DNA from: Bin80 sp965261255
GTDB lineage: Bacteria > Bacteroidota > Rhodothermia > Rhodothermales > Bin80
Reading direction: 5' to 3'
Assembly: GCA_965261255.1 (NCBI GenBank)
Contig: CBDHCQ010000004.1
Location: forward strand, 3,224,001-3,288,000
Length of the DNA stretch: 64,000 nt
In this document: positions 8,276 to 18,012 of the stretch, in pieces
Layout of the letters: each line of letters starts with the position of its first letter
How positions within the stretch are numbered: position 1 is the stretch's first letter
Notes under the pieces: model-generated
The model's database searches: none
Told to the model about the DNA's origin: nothing
What the model saw: the letters and a program-made list of their open reading frames with translations, nothing else
Translations under genes and position numbers: made by a program

Positions 8276-9580
8276 TTAATCTTCGGATATAGTCTGTGGC
8301 AATGGCGGCATACGGTCCAGTACACCCTGCAGCTTGGTCTTCGCTCTGCGGGCACGTTCATCCAGTCTGGTATCCTCCAATGCTTGTAATTCACCGGGAT
8401 CCTCGGACCAGTTGACGAATTTGCCGTCTCCGTATAGTTTCCAAGTGCGGTCCTGGGCCCATCGCGCAGGCGCAAATCGCCCCCATCGTGGATCATAATG
8501 ACAGTATATCCACTCGCGTGTCGTATCGGCCTGACCGATTAGTTGACCGTAAAAACTCAGTCCATCTGCAGTAAAATCATCTGGAACAGCACTGCCCGCC
8601 GCATCTAGCATGGTCGGCAGAAAATCTGTAAAGTCAACTAGAGCGTCATTGATTACACCCTGTTCAATGGTACCGGGCCAATATGCAATCAACGGCACAC
8701 GAGTTCCTGCTGCTACGGGATAGGCTTTCCTACCCCGAATCAGACCTGTTTCGTGCTGCGATGACACATTCCGATGCGTTCCATTGTCTGTCGTAAACAG
8801 AACCAATGTTTGCCGGTCAAGCCCCAGCTCATGCAGTTTGCCCGTTATGCGGCCAACCAATTTGTCCACATAATTTACCATGGCACCAAAATAAGCAGTA
8901 TTGCTGCGCGCCCTGGTGACATCTAGGCTATCAAAATCGTGATGACCCGGCGGTGGCAAAAAAGGATCATGCGGTAAGGCCATCGGGAAATACAAGAAGA
9001 ACGGTTCGTTCTGGTGTCGCTCAAAAAAGTCCTCAATGTAATCGGTGTATAGATCCGGTCCATAAGCACCGGGAAATACTTCCGGCATCTGTCCGGCATA
9101 ATGTACTGTGGGTGATTTGTAGCGACTGCCGCGCTCAATGAACTGCCAAAGTGCAAACTCCTCAAAGCCCGCTTCCTGCGGGGTTGAGCCGCCACGTCCG
9201 GCTAGCTCCCGCTGCTGTGCATTACCATACAGCTGCCACTTGCCCGCAATTCCTGTTGAGTAACCGACATCGTGCAGCAAATGGGCAAACGTCCGCTCAG
9301 CCGGATCAAGCAGACCAAATCCAATATAGTTGCGGAAATTGTACTTACCGGACATCAGCTGCACCCTGGTGGGGGTGCACAGGGGCGTGGAGAAAGCCTG
9401 GGTGAAACGCATGCCATGTTGGGCGAGCGAATCCAAATGTGGCGTATCGTAGCTCAAACCGCCGTTAACTCCCAACGTCTCGTAACCCATATCGTCTGCC
9501 ATGATTAGCACGATATTGGGTGGAGGCTCGGTCGCGCAGGCAGCAGTGAATAACAGTAAAACCAGTAGATAAATTCTCAT
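8276..9580 (-). CDS. Sulfatase, formylglycine type, lipoprotein
   Basis: Predicted to hydrolyse sulfate esters, probably of polysaccharides, outside the cytoplasm. The 434-residue protein begins with a lipoprotein signal (lipobox LFTAAC, Cys15). NIVLIMADDMG carries the paired metal-binding Asp residues. The modification motif CTPTR (Cys68-Arg72) is the Cys-type C-x-P-x-R site, where Cys is converted to formylglycine by a separate enzyme not seen here. GIAGKWQLYG and LFTTDNGTH are further conserved sulfatase motifs, the latter carrying the second Asp/Asn metal pair. It is slightly short for the family. The gene stands alone; no glycosidase or SusCD pair is adjacent, so the substrate cannot be inferred. 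Confidence 0.9.
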   Translation of the reverse strand: MRIYLLVLLLFTAACATEPPPNIVLIMADDMGYETLGVNGGLSYDTPHLDSLAQHGMRFTQAFSTPLCTPTRVQLMSGKYNFRNYIGFGLLDPAERTFAHLLHDVGYSTGIAGKWQLYGNAQQRELAGRGGSTPQEAGFEEFALWQFIERGSRYKSPTVHYAGQMPEVFPGAYGPDLYTDYIEDFFERHQNEPFFLYFPMALPHDPFLPPPGHHDFDSLDVTRARSNTAYFGAMVNYVDKLVGRITGKLHELGLDRQTLVLFTTDNGTHRNVSSQHETGLIRGRKAYPVAAGTRVPLIAYWPGTIEQGVINDALVDFTDFLPTMLDAAGSAVPDDFTADGLSFYGQLIGQADTTREWIYCHYDPRWGRFAPARWAQDRTWKLYGDGKFVNWSEDPGELQALEDTRLDERARRAKTKLQGVLDRMPPLPQTISED

Positions 9581-10200
9581 CTGGATGAAACCACCGAATT
9601 ATTTGCTTCTCCCGTGAAAACAATACGTCCCTGAATATACCACCGCATACACAGGGGCATGGTAAGTGATCTTTCTTGTAACCATTTTACCAACAACATC
9701 AAACACAATCCGACCTTAATCTTTTCCCCTGAGATTTGGCTTTCATATATTATTCCTGTTCTTGAATCTGCAGTTTCTGGTCGTTTCTGCAAACCAATTC
9801 ACAGACTTGGGTTCAAACATGAATCAATCCTGCACGTTATCTGTGAACGGGGAACACGGGAAGTCATCGGTGCCAACCAATACCTCAACCTTGCGTTATC
9901 GAGTACTTGAGTCAGCATCAAAGAATTCCGGTACATGGGCTACAGAACCGGATCGTTCTTCTTGAATTTCCCTATAACCATCTCTGGACGCATGATGGAA
10001 ACGACCGTACTATCTGCGGCCGGAGGCTAGGCTTTTTGACTGGCTGCCAGTCCCCTTGTCAACCAATGATCTATGCAGCACATGGCCTCAATCAATGCAA
10101 AGTGCCTCCACCCGCTGAAAAGATACGCACTATATGTGCATGGACATGATTCCCGTTTCCTGGATTGGGCTTTCCACGCTCTTGATTCTATGGTGACCAA
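9581..10200. other. Divergent intergenic region, sulfatase / SulP
   Basis: About 620 bases between divergently transcribed genes. No coding frame with a plausible start or domain, RNA gene or repeat was recognised. It must hold promoters for both genes, but no motif stood out. Confidence 0.4.
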
Positions 10201-12483
10201 GTGATTTCTGCTTTCCTGGAACTTGCTTCTGAGCTTCGTAGAGACCTCTTCTCATCGAAGATGATTCCTGCATTGTCGGCCGGATTAACTTCCGGCTTGG
10301 GATTAGTCGTCGCGCAGGTGGCTTTTGGGAGCCTCATCTTCTTTGGTCCTTTGGAAGCCTACTCTTCCCAGGGCATTGGGCTGATTCTATTTGGGAATTT
10401 CGCCGCCTGCTTAGTCATCGCGTTGACCAGCAGCTATCGCGGCACGATTGCCGGGTTGTCTCCGGCATTGATCGTAATCATGGCTACAATCGCATCTTCA
10501 ATTGAAACAAGCGAGGAGACGCTGTTTGTTACCGCAGCCGGTGCACTCATCGTAAGCGCAGTTGCGACAGGGCTTTGCTGCCTCATGATCGGGCACTTTC
10601 GTTTGGCAAGGCTGATGCGCTTTATTCCGTATCCAGTCGCCGCGGGATTCCTGTCTGGTATCGGAGGAGCCGTATGCCTGGCAGGACTATCCCTGATGGG
10701 AGCGCAGGGCCAGTGGTGGCCAGATGCCATAGATCTGAATTCTCCCAAATTCTGGATCTTGATTCCGGGAGTAACTTTTGGGATCCTTCTTTACTACGCG
10801 ATAAAGCGATGGGGGCATGCCCTGATTTTACCTGTGAGCACCGTCATTTTGGTCGTTGCGTACCATCTTGTCCTTGGCACTCTTGGCATTACTGGCAGCG
10901 AAGCGAGGGGGGTCGACCTATTGCTTACAAGCACAGCGGACGGTAGACTGTGGCCTTCTATACTTCCGGCCGATATCGTACATGTGGAGTGGGCGGCCAT
11001 CATCACTCAGATTCCCCATCTCCTTACGCTTGCCTTGATCGCATTTATCTCTATCATCCTGAATGTCGCAGGGCTTGAGCTCGCGGTAAATCGGGAGATG
11101 GACTGGAACAAAGAATTCAAATCTACCGGCTATGCCAGCATTGTTGCAGGAATCGGTGGAGGAACGGTCGCGACAATCATCTTGTCCGGTTCAATACGCA
11201 GTAAGCTTCTCCGAGCCGGGACCCGATTGACCGGTGTGATCGCATCCATCGTGATTGGAACCGTTCTGATTTTCGGAGACAAAATTCTGGAGATCGTACC
11301 GACAGCACTTATTGGGGGAATTTTGATCTTTGCCGGATGGGGCCTTCTGGATCACGGACTCATTCAAAATTACAAACGCCTTCCTTTGATCGAATTTGGA
11401 GTCATCCTTGCGATCTTTCTCAGCATCATCTTTGTCGGCTTGCTTGAGGGCGTAGGTGCCGGAATGCTCATTATGCTCGTATTTTTCGCCGTGCGCCTCA
11501 GTCGTGTGGATCCGATCGAATCCCAGTTCACTGCACATGAACGCCACAGCAACAAGGCCCGTACCGTCCCTGAGCGTACGATTCTGCTTCAGGAAGGCGG
11601 ACGTGTGAAAGTTTTCTGGCTACGCGGTTACATCTTCTTCGGTAGCATCGGCGCCCTGATGAATCAACTCAAAGAGGCATTAAAGGAGCGCCCCCAGCCC
11701 ATCTGCCTTGTGCTGAATTTCTCCGCCGTCTCCGGTTTGGATTTCTCTGCAATCAATGAGTTATCCCGGTTCCTGCAAACAGCCATCAAGAACGATGTCA
11801 AATTCATACTGAGCGGAGTATCCGAACAACTTCACTCAGCCTTGGAGCGTAACCTCGTCGCATCCACATTTTCCGAACTGATATTTGAGACAAATGAAAA
11901 TTCTGCCCTCGAACGCTGCGAAGACATAGTCCTTATGGCGTGGAGAAGAAAAGCAGCGTCTGCTCGTGGGCGGCGTACCGTCCTGCTGGAAGATGCTGCG
12001 GACAACCTCGAAAGCTACCTGGAAAGACAGATTCACTTTGAGGCTTTGATGGAACAGCTTCATGAATGGCTCACACCCTGCAAGTACGCTGCCGGAGATT
12101 CTCTGCCCGATGGAGATGAACTACAACTATTGATTTCGGGCCGGGTATCCGCCTATGACAACTCCGGCAAACGGCTCCACCAGTTCAGCCCCGGAAGTGC
12201 AATCCGATCTGCTGTCGCGCTGGGAAAACAATCCTCTTCAATAATCGCGGATACGGCATGCCGCACGATGGTAATGACACCAGATACCCAAAACTGGTTG
12301 GAAAAGAACAAAAAGGAAATTACCCTCAAGCTCTATCGATACTTGCTCGCCGGGCATTTTGAAATCCATACAAGCACTACCTCAGAAACTCCGACTCAAA
12401 CTCCAACAACGGTGATCAAAACAGCTAAGACTTCGCTCCTGCTCAGTATTGCACCACACTGGATACGGCTCCTGACTCACTAA
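10201..12483 (+). CDS. SulP-family anion permease with STAS and cNMP-like domains
   Basis: A 760-residue inner-membrane transporter for sulfate, bicarbonate or a similar anion. Residues ~15-420 form 10-12 hydrophobic segments of the SulP (SLC26) core, with the typical YRGTIAGLSPALIVIM and VGLLEGVGAGM segments. Residues ~460-570 form a STAS domain (VKVFWLRGYIFFGSIGAL, CLVLNFSAVSGLDFSAINEL). Residues ~620-735 resemble a cyclic-nucleotide-binding jelly roll (AAGDSLPDGDELQLLISGRV), but the phosphate-binding cassette is not obvious, so ligand binding is doubtful. The start is GTG at 10201, since an upstream ATG runs into a stop after four codons. It is monocistronic, with no carbonic anhydrase or sulfur gene nearby to fix the substrate. 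Confidence 0.88.
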   Translation: MISAFLELASELRRDLFSSKMIPALSAGLTSGLGLVVAQVAFGSLIFFGPLEAYSSQGIGLILFGNFAACLVIALTSSYRGTIAGLSPALIVIMATIASSIETSEETLFVTAAGALIVSAVATGLCCLMIGHFRLARLMRFIPYPVAAGFLSGIGGAVCLAGLSLMGAQGQWWPDAIDLNSPKFWILIPGVTFGILLYYAIKRWGHALILPVSTVILVVAYHLVLGTLGITGSEARGVDLLLTSTADGRLWPSILPADIVHVEWAAIITQIPHLLTLALIAFISIILNVAGLELAVNREMDWNKEFKSTGYASIVAGIGGGTVATIILSGSIRSKLLRAGTRLTGVIASIVIGTVLIFGDKILEIVPTALIGGILIFAGWGLLDHGLIQNYKRLPLIEFGVILAIFLSIIFVGLLEGVGAGMLIMLVFFAVRLSRVDPIESQFTAHERHSNKARTVPERTILLQEGGRVKVFWLRGYIFFGSIGALMNQLKEALKERPQPICLVLNFSAVSGLDFSAINELSRFLQTAIKNDVKFILSGVSEQLHSALERNLVASTFSELIFETNENSALERCEDIVLMAWRRKAASARGRRTVLLEDAADNLESYLERQIHFEALMEQLHEWLTPCKYAAGDSLPDGDELQLLISGRVSAYDNSGKRLHQFSPGSAIRSAVALGKQSSSIIADTACRTMVMTPDTQNWLEKNKKEITLKLYRYLLAGHFEIHTSTTSETPTQTPTTVIKTAKTSLLLSIAPHWIRLLTH

Positions 12484-12951
12484 CCCCGGAAGCATTTAAG
12501 CATGGGGACTAGCGAATGCCCCTCTGGATATTCCGGAAAATGGAATCGTGCCCTCTCCGCGTAAGAACCTCGGCAGACCTCGGAACGATTGAGTATTGAC
12601 CTTCCAACAATATGGGAAAGACCGATGCATCCCGCAAAAAGATCGAAATAATACCGGAGCATTGGCACTGGCACACATGTAAGATCAGAAAGCAGGATCA
12701 CAGGAAGCCCTGTTGGCAAGCGGCTTCTTTTTGAGCCGGAATTGTCCGGGTGACGCGAGGTAACAAAGTTGTTTTGAGTTTACCGGGTTTGTGGTAAATC
12801 GCTACCAGCCTGTCTTCGTAAAAACTCACGAATCTGTATACTTAGTGATAACCGGTACTTGGCCAATTCTTCCGGAGGCAAGTGGAAGCATGCTCATCAG
12901 CGTCGAAGATTGTTGCAGAATTAATATATCAGCGATCTGCCGGTTTCAAAC
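12484..12951. other. Intergenic region before the TRAP transporter genes
   Basis: About 470 bases without a convincing gene. A small inverted repeat, CGGCT and AGCCG around a T-rich loop near 12720, was noted but is too short to call a terminator. Confidence 0.35.
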
Positions 12952-13575
12952 ATGAGCGCAAAGGGATTCCTTACAACGTTTGCGAGGCGAACTGAGCGGG
13001 TGACAGATTTCTTTGGGAAACTGACCTGGGTCTGCATCCTGCTCATGGTGATAGCAGGTGCATACAACGCAGTCATGCGCTCACTATCAGGCTGGGCACA
13101 CCTTGATCCAGAGAGTGCAGGCACGCTTCAGAGGGCTCTGCACTGGGTCGGTGAAGTGGCAAGACAGGCAAGCTCCAATACTTTCATTGAGCTCCAATGG
13201 TATCTATTTAGTCTGGTTTTCTTGCTCGGAGCAGCTTACGCACTCAAGACCGGGGCACATGTACGGGTTGATATCTTTTATAATCGAATTTCTCCGACCG
13301 GCAAGGCTTGGGTAAACATAGCGGGTACGGTAGTCTTTCTCATACCATTTTGCTTACTCATGATTTCCACTTCCTGGCCGGTGGTCGTGGACTCATGGAT
13401 CCGGTTGGAGGGATCGCCGGATCCGGGAGGTCTACCACGTTATCCCCTTCTAACTGTTGTGCCACTGGCATTTATACTGTTGATGATACAGGGATTAGCA
13501 TCTGCGGCGCGCGAAGCCATAACCATCATTGATCTCGCAAAAGCTCAACGCTTGAACAGACATGCCCGGACTTGA
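12952..13575 (+). CDS. dctQ: TRAP transporter small permease (DctQ)
   Basis: A 207-residue inner-membrane protein with about four hydrophobic helices (residues ~24-42, 80-100, 120-145, 165-185). It carries the family's helix-2 pattern, ELQWYLFSLVFLLGAAYALK, and HVRVDIFY. It forms the membrane unit with DctM and receives substrate from the periplasmic DctP. Its 3' end overlaps dctM by 14 bases, indicating coupling. The insert between the first two helices (residues ~47-75) is longer than in the shortest DctQ proteins, as in TRAP systems that transport larger or alpha-keto acids. Confidence 0.9.
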   Translation: MSAKGFLTTFARRTERVTDFFGKLTWVCILLMVIAGAYNAVMRSLSGWAHLDPESAGTLQRALHWVGEVARQASSNTFIELQWYLFSLVFLLGAAYALKTGAHVRVDIFYNRISPTGKAWVNIAGTVVFLIPFCLLMISTSWPVVVDSWIRLEGSPDPGGLPRYPLLTVVPLAFILLMIQGLASAAREAITIIDLAKAQRLNRHART

Positions 13576-14911
13576 GTGGTTGGCACCGCTCATGTTTGCG
13601 GTTGCCTTACTTCTGATCTTTTCTGGCTATCCCGTAGCCTTTTCCCTTGGAGGTGCTTCGCTTATATTTGCCGTGATCGGCGTTGCCACGGGTTACTTCG
13701 ACTGGCATCTAATGCTGGCACTGCCGGATCGCCTGTTCGGCATTATGTCAAATTACACGCTTTTGGCAGTCCCCTTTTTCATCTTCATGGGGACTATGCT
13801 CGAAAAGAGTAATCTTGCACGGGACTTGCTGCATACGACTGGTCTCCTTTTTGGTCCGGTACGTGGGGGATTGGCGATCGCTGTCATCCTCGTGGGGGTG
13901 CTTCTGGCAGCCGCAACAGGTATTGTAGGGGCAAGTGTAGTAGCCATGGGAATGATTTCATTGCCAATCATGCTCAAGAACAATTACTCGGAGGAACTCT
14001 CCGCAGGTGTGATCACAGCAACTGGAACACTGGGGCAGATCATTCCTCCCAGTGTAGTTCTTGTAGTACTGGCTGATCAATTGGGAGTATCAGTTGGTGA
14101 TTTGTTTATCGGCGCGCTGGTCCCGGGGGTTTTGCTTGCACTACTCTACGGATTGTATGCCATAGGAACTGCCGTTCTCAAGCCATCCGCTGCGCCCGCG
14201 CTACCTCCAGAGGTAAGAAACGCAGAGCGAAAGGGGCTGCTGCGGAAAGTTTTTCTGGTAATGCTCCCACCATTGTTGCTCATTTTTGTAGTACTCGGCA
14301 GCATTTTTGCCGGCATTGCCACACCTACAGAATCCGGGGCCCTGGGAGCTGTTGGCGCCATTGGTCTGGCAGCATTGAATGGCCGTCTGGACAAAAAAAC
14401 GCTGCGAGGAACTGTGGAAGAGACTGTGAAACTGACCGCAATGGTGATGATGCTGCTCATTGCTTCCACCGCGTTTGCACTTGTATTTCGGGGCCTGGAT
14501 GGTGGGATCTGGATTGAGGATCTTCTCGTCAATATTCCTGGAGGCGTAATCGGATTCCTACTGGTTGCTAACCTTGCGATATTTATCCTGGGTTTTTTTA
14601 TTGATTTCTTTGAAATTGCCTTTATAATTATCCCCCTGATGGTTGCGCCTGCTGCCGAACTCCTGAGTCCGATGCTCGGCGTACCTGCGAGCATAGCCTT
14701 GATCTGGTTTGGGGTAATGGTAGGGATGAATCTGCAGACATCATTCCTGACGCCTCCGTTCGGATTTGCTTTATTCTATCTGAGGGGCGTGGCTCCACCG
14801 AGCATGCCGACAGCGTCAATCTACCAGGGAGTCATCCCCTTCATAGGAATTCAGGTCATAGGCTTGATCCTCCTGATCCTATTCCCTGACCTGGTTCTTT
14901 GGGCGCTCTGA
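13562..14911 (+). CDS. dctM: TRAP transporter large permease (DctM)
   Basis: A 449-residue polytopic protein of the DctM family, the Na+-coupled transport subunit. It has hydrophobic segments throughout and the family motifs NYTLLAVPFFIFMGTMLEKS near residue 65, GASVVAMGMISLPIML, TATGTLGQIIPPSVVLVVLA, and GVMVGMNLQTSFLTPPFGFA near the C terminus. The start overlaps the end of dctQ by 14 bases. It faces the dctP gene, whose stop lies five bases beyond this stop. No terminator was seen between them. Confidence 0.93.
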   Translation: MPGLEWLAPLMFAVALLLIFSGYPVAFSLGGASLIFAVIGVATGYFDWHLMLALPDRLFGIMSNYTLLAVPFFIFMGTMLEKSNLARDLLHTTGLLFGPVRGGLAIAVILVGVLLAAATGIVGASVVAMGMISLPIMLKNNYSEELSAGVITATGTLGQIIPPSVVLVVLADQLGVSVGDLFIGALVPGVLLALLYGLYAIGTAVLKPSAAPALPPEVRNAERKGLLRKVFLVMLPPLLLIFVVLGSIFAGIATPTESGALGAVGAIGLAALNGRLDKKTLRGTVEETVKLTAMVMMLLIASTAFALVFRGLDGGIWIEDLLVNIPGGVIGFLLVANLAIFILGFFIDFFEIAFIIIPLMVAPAAELLSPMLGVPASIALIWFGVMVGMNLQTSFLTPPFGFALFYLRGVAPPSMPTASIYQGVIPFIGIQVIGLILLILFPDLVLWAL

Positions 14912-14916
14912 ATACC

Positions 14917-16032
14917 TTAGGCACCCCCTTGCCTGCGGGCGTGCATGTAAGAATACATCGCGTATTCTGCCGTGTGGATCCAGTCATCAGAGTCTTGACG
15001 CCATGCGAGAAAAGAATCATGCACGCGAGCAAAGCCAGGATCCGAACGTCCCTCCTGCAAGAGCTCTTCAGAAGCGGAGTATGCCGCATCCATTACATCC
15101 TTCGGAAACACGCGTAGTTCAATGTCGGACTCAAGAATACGTTGAAAGGCAGGCGGGTTCAAGGCGTCATACCTTGCAAGCATATACTGGTTGGCTTCGG
15201 CCATGGCAACCTCCAATGCAGCCTGATACGCTGGCGGAAGTTCCTGCATGGCCTGTTGATTGATAAAAAAGGAGAGGTTGGCTCCTGGTTCCCACCAGCC
15301 TGGGTAGTAGTAGTAGTTTGCAACCTGATTGAAGCCCAGTTTTTCGTCATCATAGGGTCCTACCCATTCGGCAGCATCTATTGCTCCACGCTCAAGCGCG
15401 GGATAAATTTCTCCACCCGGAATCTGCTGTACGGTTACCCCTAGGCGGTCCATAACCCGCCCGCCTAGACCAGGAATGCGCATTGAAAGCCCGCGCAGAT
15501 CCAGCAGGCTGTTGATTTCCCGGTTAAACCATCCACCCATCTGCGCGCCAGTATTGCCACCGGGATAGTTGATCACACCATAGTCCGCAAATAATTCCCG
15601 CAGGATTGCCAGTCCACCCCCTTCATAAACCCAACTGTTAAATTGGCGAGCATTGAGGCCAAAAGGAACCGTAGTTTCAAAAACGAAGGCCAGATTTTTA
15701 CCTATGTAGTAGTAACCCGCCGAGTGTCCAATTTGCACCGTGCCTTTCTGGACCGACTCAAGTACCTCAAATGCAGGAACTATCTCACCGGCTGGATAAA
15801 CACGGATGGTGAACCGTCCATTGGTCAGCTGACTGACGCGCTCGCTCATTACCTCCGCTGCCCCATAAATGGTATCTAGAGAGCGCGCAAAACTGGATGC
15901 AAGACGCCATCGCAGCATTGGAGTGTCGGTTTGAACAGCCGGGGCATCGCCGCTCTGGGGGCCGCAACCGGTGAGAACAGCACCGGCTGCAGTGCCGAGG
16001 GCCGCTGATCGGATGAATCGTCTACGTTCCAT
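14917..16032 (-). CDS. dctP: TRAP solute-binding protein, TakP-like lipoprotein
   Basis: A periplasmic binding protein that delivers substrate to DctQM. The N terminus combines a twin-arginine-like motif (RRRFIRS) with a lipobox (VLTGC), so it may be Tat-exported and lipid-anchored. The sequence follows the alpha-keto-acid-binding TakP branch: GNTGAQMGGWF carries the substrate-binding Arg/Gln region, and AIDAAEWVGPYDD is diagnostic in my experience of the family. The inferred substrate is an alpha-keto or related organic acid. It is transcribed opposite to dctQM and follows the SDR gene with a two-base gap, so transporter and binding protein are not co-transcribed. It has 371 residues, normal for TakP. 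Confidence 0.88.
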   Translation of the reverse strand: MERRRFIRSAALGTAAGAVLTGCGPQSGDAPAVQTDTPMLRWRLASSFARSLDTIYGAAEVMSERVSQLTNGRFTIRVYPAGEIVPAFEVLESVQKGTVQIGHSAGYYYIGKNLAFVFETTVPFGLNARQFNSWVYEGGGLAILRELFADYGVINYPGGNTGAQMGGWFNREINSLLDLRGLSMRIPGLGGRVMDRLGVTVQQIPGGEIYPALERGAIDAAEWVGPYDDEKLGFNQVANYYYYPGWWEPGANLSFFINQQAMQELPPAYQAALEVAMAEANQYMLARYDALNPPAFQRILESDIELRVFPKDVMDAAYSASEELLQEGRSDPGFARVHDSFLAWRQDSDDWIHTAEYAMYSYMHARRQGGA

Positions 16033-16034
16033 GG

Positions 16035-16742
16035 CTATCCTCGTGGTCGGAGTGGTCTCATTACCACTTCAGAAATCAAATAATTGTCCGATGACTCCAA
16101 TATATGGATGACTGTCGCTGCAATATCTTCCGGCTGCATAGGGTTTGGCGCACCCGAGGAACCCGCAACGTGGCTAAATTCGGTAGCGACACTGCCGGGG
16201 CAGACACAACTTACTTTGATACCATGGCCGCGCAGTTCTTTCATCGTAGCATCGCTAAATCCGCGCAAACCAAATTTCGTCGCATTGTAGGCACTTAGGT
16301 TTGCATTACCAACCAAACCCGCAACAGAGGCAATATTGACGATATGTCCGCCGAACCCAGTTTGCGCATTCTGCGCTTTCATGCGCGGCACCACCATACG
16401 CGTACAAAGATATACGCCTGTCAGGTTAGTGTCAATTTGCGCGTCCCAATCTTCTTTGGTCTGGGCATCAATTGCGGAAAAACGACCGAGGCCCGCGTTA
16501 TTGATAAGGATATCAATATGATTCAAGCCTGAAAAAGCCGATTCTACTGCCGTTTCGTCGGTCACATCACATTCTACCGACTTAAACTTCGTTCCCAATT
16601 GAGACTCAAGCAACTTCAAGCGGTCTACTCGCCGTGCGAGTCCATAGACCGTGCTTCCACGGCGCACCAAATGTCGGGCAAACTCGCTTCCAAGGCCACT
16701 GCTTGCACCGGTTACGACCACTATTTTCCCGCGAAGATCCAT
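16035..16742 (-). CDS. Short-chain dehydrogenase/reductase
   Basis: A 235-residue classical SDR oxidoreductase of the cytoplasm. It has the cofactor motif TGASSGLG (residues ~11-18), NNAGLGRF, a catalytic Ser in NIASVAGLVG and the Tyr/Lys pair in SAYNATKFGL. An Arg after the second strand (LARRVDRL) suggests NADP(H). Closest by eye are YdfG/serine-dehydrogenase-like SDRs, but the substrate is unknown. It is upstream of dctP with a two-base gap, so both are probably expressed together; a role in handling the imported acid is an inference from position. It diverges from the aminotransferase gene by 79 bases. Confidence 0.88.
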   Translation of the reverse strand: MDLRGKIVVVTGASSGLGSEFARHLVRRGSTVYGLARRVDRLKLLESQLGTKFKSVECDVTDETAVESAFSGLNHIDILINNAGLGRFSAIDAQTKEDWDAQIDTNLTGVYLCTRMVVPRMKAQNAQTGFGGHIVNIASVAGLVGNANLSAYNATKFGLRGFSDATMKELRGHGIKVSCVCPGSVATEFSHVAGSSGAPNPMQPEDIAATVIHILESSDNYLISEVVMRPLRPRG

Positions 16743-16821
16743 GAGCTATGCTTATTGTTCAGGAGAAAGTTGAACCCGATGTGTATATACCTGTTCGCCT
16801 GATTGGATTGGAGATCAAACA

Positions 16822-18012
16822 ATGAACGCAGATTTTGTCCGACACCTTGCCTGGACCAGCGACCATCCCCTTGGTTTAGAAATAGAGCGGGCAGAGGGGC
16901 CTTTTCTCGTGTTGACCAATGGACGCAAACTGATTGACTTCATCAGCGGGATTGCGGTTTCGTCGCTGGGACATCGGCATCCGAGAGTCTTGCGTGCGAT
17001 TCGTGATCAATTAGATCGGCACCTTCATGTGATGGTGTATGGTGAGTTTATCCAGGCTCCTCAGGTGCGGCTAGCTAAACAGTTGACTGGTGTTCTGCCA
17101 GCAGCACTAGATTCTGTGTACTTCACAATGTCAGGTACGGAGGCCAACGAGGGTGCACTCAAGCTGGCCAAGAAATACACCGAACGTGGTCGAATGGTGG
17201 CTTTTGAGCAATCTTTCCACGGCGATACGCATGGATCCCTGAGCGTTACGGGCAGGCGTGTTTATCAAGATCCATTTCGTCCTCTGTTACCAGGCGTGAC
17301 GTTTCTGCCTTTTGGGGACTTTGATGCTTTAGAACACATTGATGACGCGGTTGCATGTGTGATTGCTGAGCCGATCCAGGGTGAAGGAGGGATGCGCCTG
17401 CCCCCGCCCGGCTGGTTCAGGGCTTTGCGTGCGAGATGCACGGCTGTAGGAGCATTATTGGTTCTGGATGAAATCCAGACTGGTTTTGGTCGAACGGGAC
17501 GCCTATTTGCGTTTGAGCATGAAGATATGGTACCGGATATTCTGACCTTAGCCAAAGCTATGGGGGGCGGTATGCCGCTGGGGGCTTTTGTAGCCAATAC
17601 AGAAGTGATGCAGTCGCTGCGGCGTGACCCCCCGCTCAGTCACGTGACAACATTTGGTGGTCATCCGGTTTCATGTGCGGCTGCTTGCGCGACCCTGCAG
17701 GTTTTGCAGGATGAGGGACTGGTTGAGCGCTCATTATGGATTGAGGAGCGTGCTCGCGCAAAGCTTAGGCATATGCTTATCACCGATTTACGCGGTAGAG
17801 GCGCAATGCTTGGTATGGATTTGATGAACACTCGGGTTGCGAAGCAGGTAGTGGAGCAATGCCTGCTGCGAAGGGTTCTTCTGGGCTGGACGCTTCATTC
17901 GGGAACGGTTATCCGGATCGCTCCTCCGCTAAATATTCCCGAAGACACTTTGAATGAAGCACTGGAAATCATCACTGAGGTGCTTGACGTTGTTCACGCA
18001 AAAGACGCCTAG
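16822..18012 (+). CDS. Class III PLP aminotransferase
   Basis: A 396-residue PLP enzyme of the acetylornithine/4-aminobutyrate aminotransferase class. FTMSGTEANEGALKLA binds the cofactor phosphate, and LLVLDEIQTGFGRTG is the class III signature with the PLP-stacking Asp. The Schiff-base lysine is Lys245 in TLAKAMGGGMPLGAF, and THVTTFGGHP (here SHVTTFGGHP) follows. It transfers an amino group between an omega-amine or amino acid and a 2-oxo acid, but the substrate cannot be fixed. No arginine-biosynthesis genes lie nearby, so I do not call it ArgD. The 3' end overlaps the convergent FGGY kinase gene by four bases. Confidence 0.87.
   Translation: MNADFVRHLAWTSDHPLGLEIERAEGPFLVLTNGRKLIDFISGIAVSSLGHRHPRVLRAIRDQLDRHLHVMVYGEFIQAPQVRLAKQLTGVLPAALDSVYFTMSGTEANEGALKLAKKYTERGRMVAFEQSFHGDTHGSLSVTGRRVYQDPFRPLLPGVTFLPFGDFDALEHIDDAVACVIAEPIQGEGGMRLPPPGWFRALRARCTAVGALLVLDEIQTGFGRTGRLFAFEHEDMVPDILTLAKAMGGGMPLGAFVANTEVMQSLRRDPPLSHVTTFGGHPVSCAAACATLQVLQDEGLVERSLWIEERARAKLRHMLITDLRGRGAMLGMDLMNTRVAKQVVEQCLLRRVLLGWTLHSGTVIRIAPPLNIPEDTLNEALEIITEVLDVVHAKDA

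Noticed and set aside
12715..12745. Small hairpin as terminator of the SulP gene
   Set aside because: The stem is only five base pairs and lies more than 200 bases after the stop.
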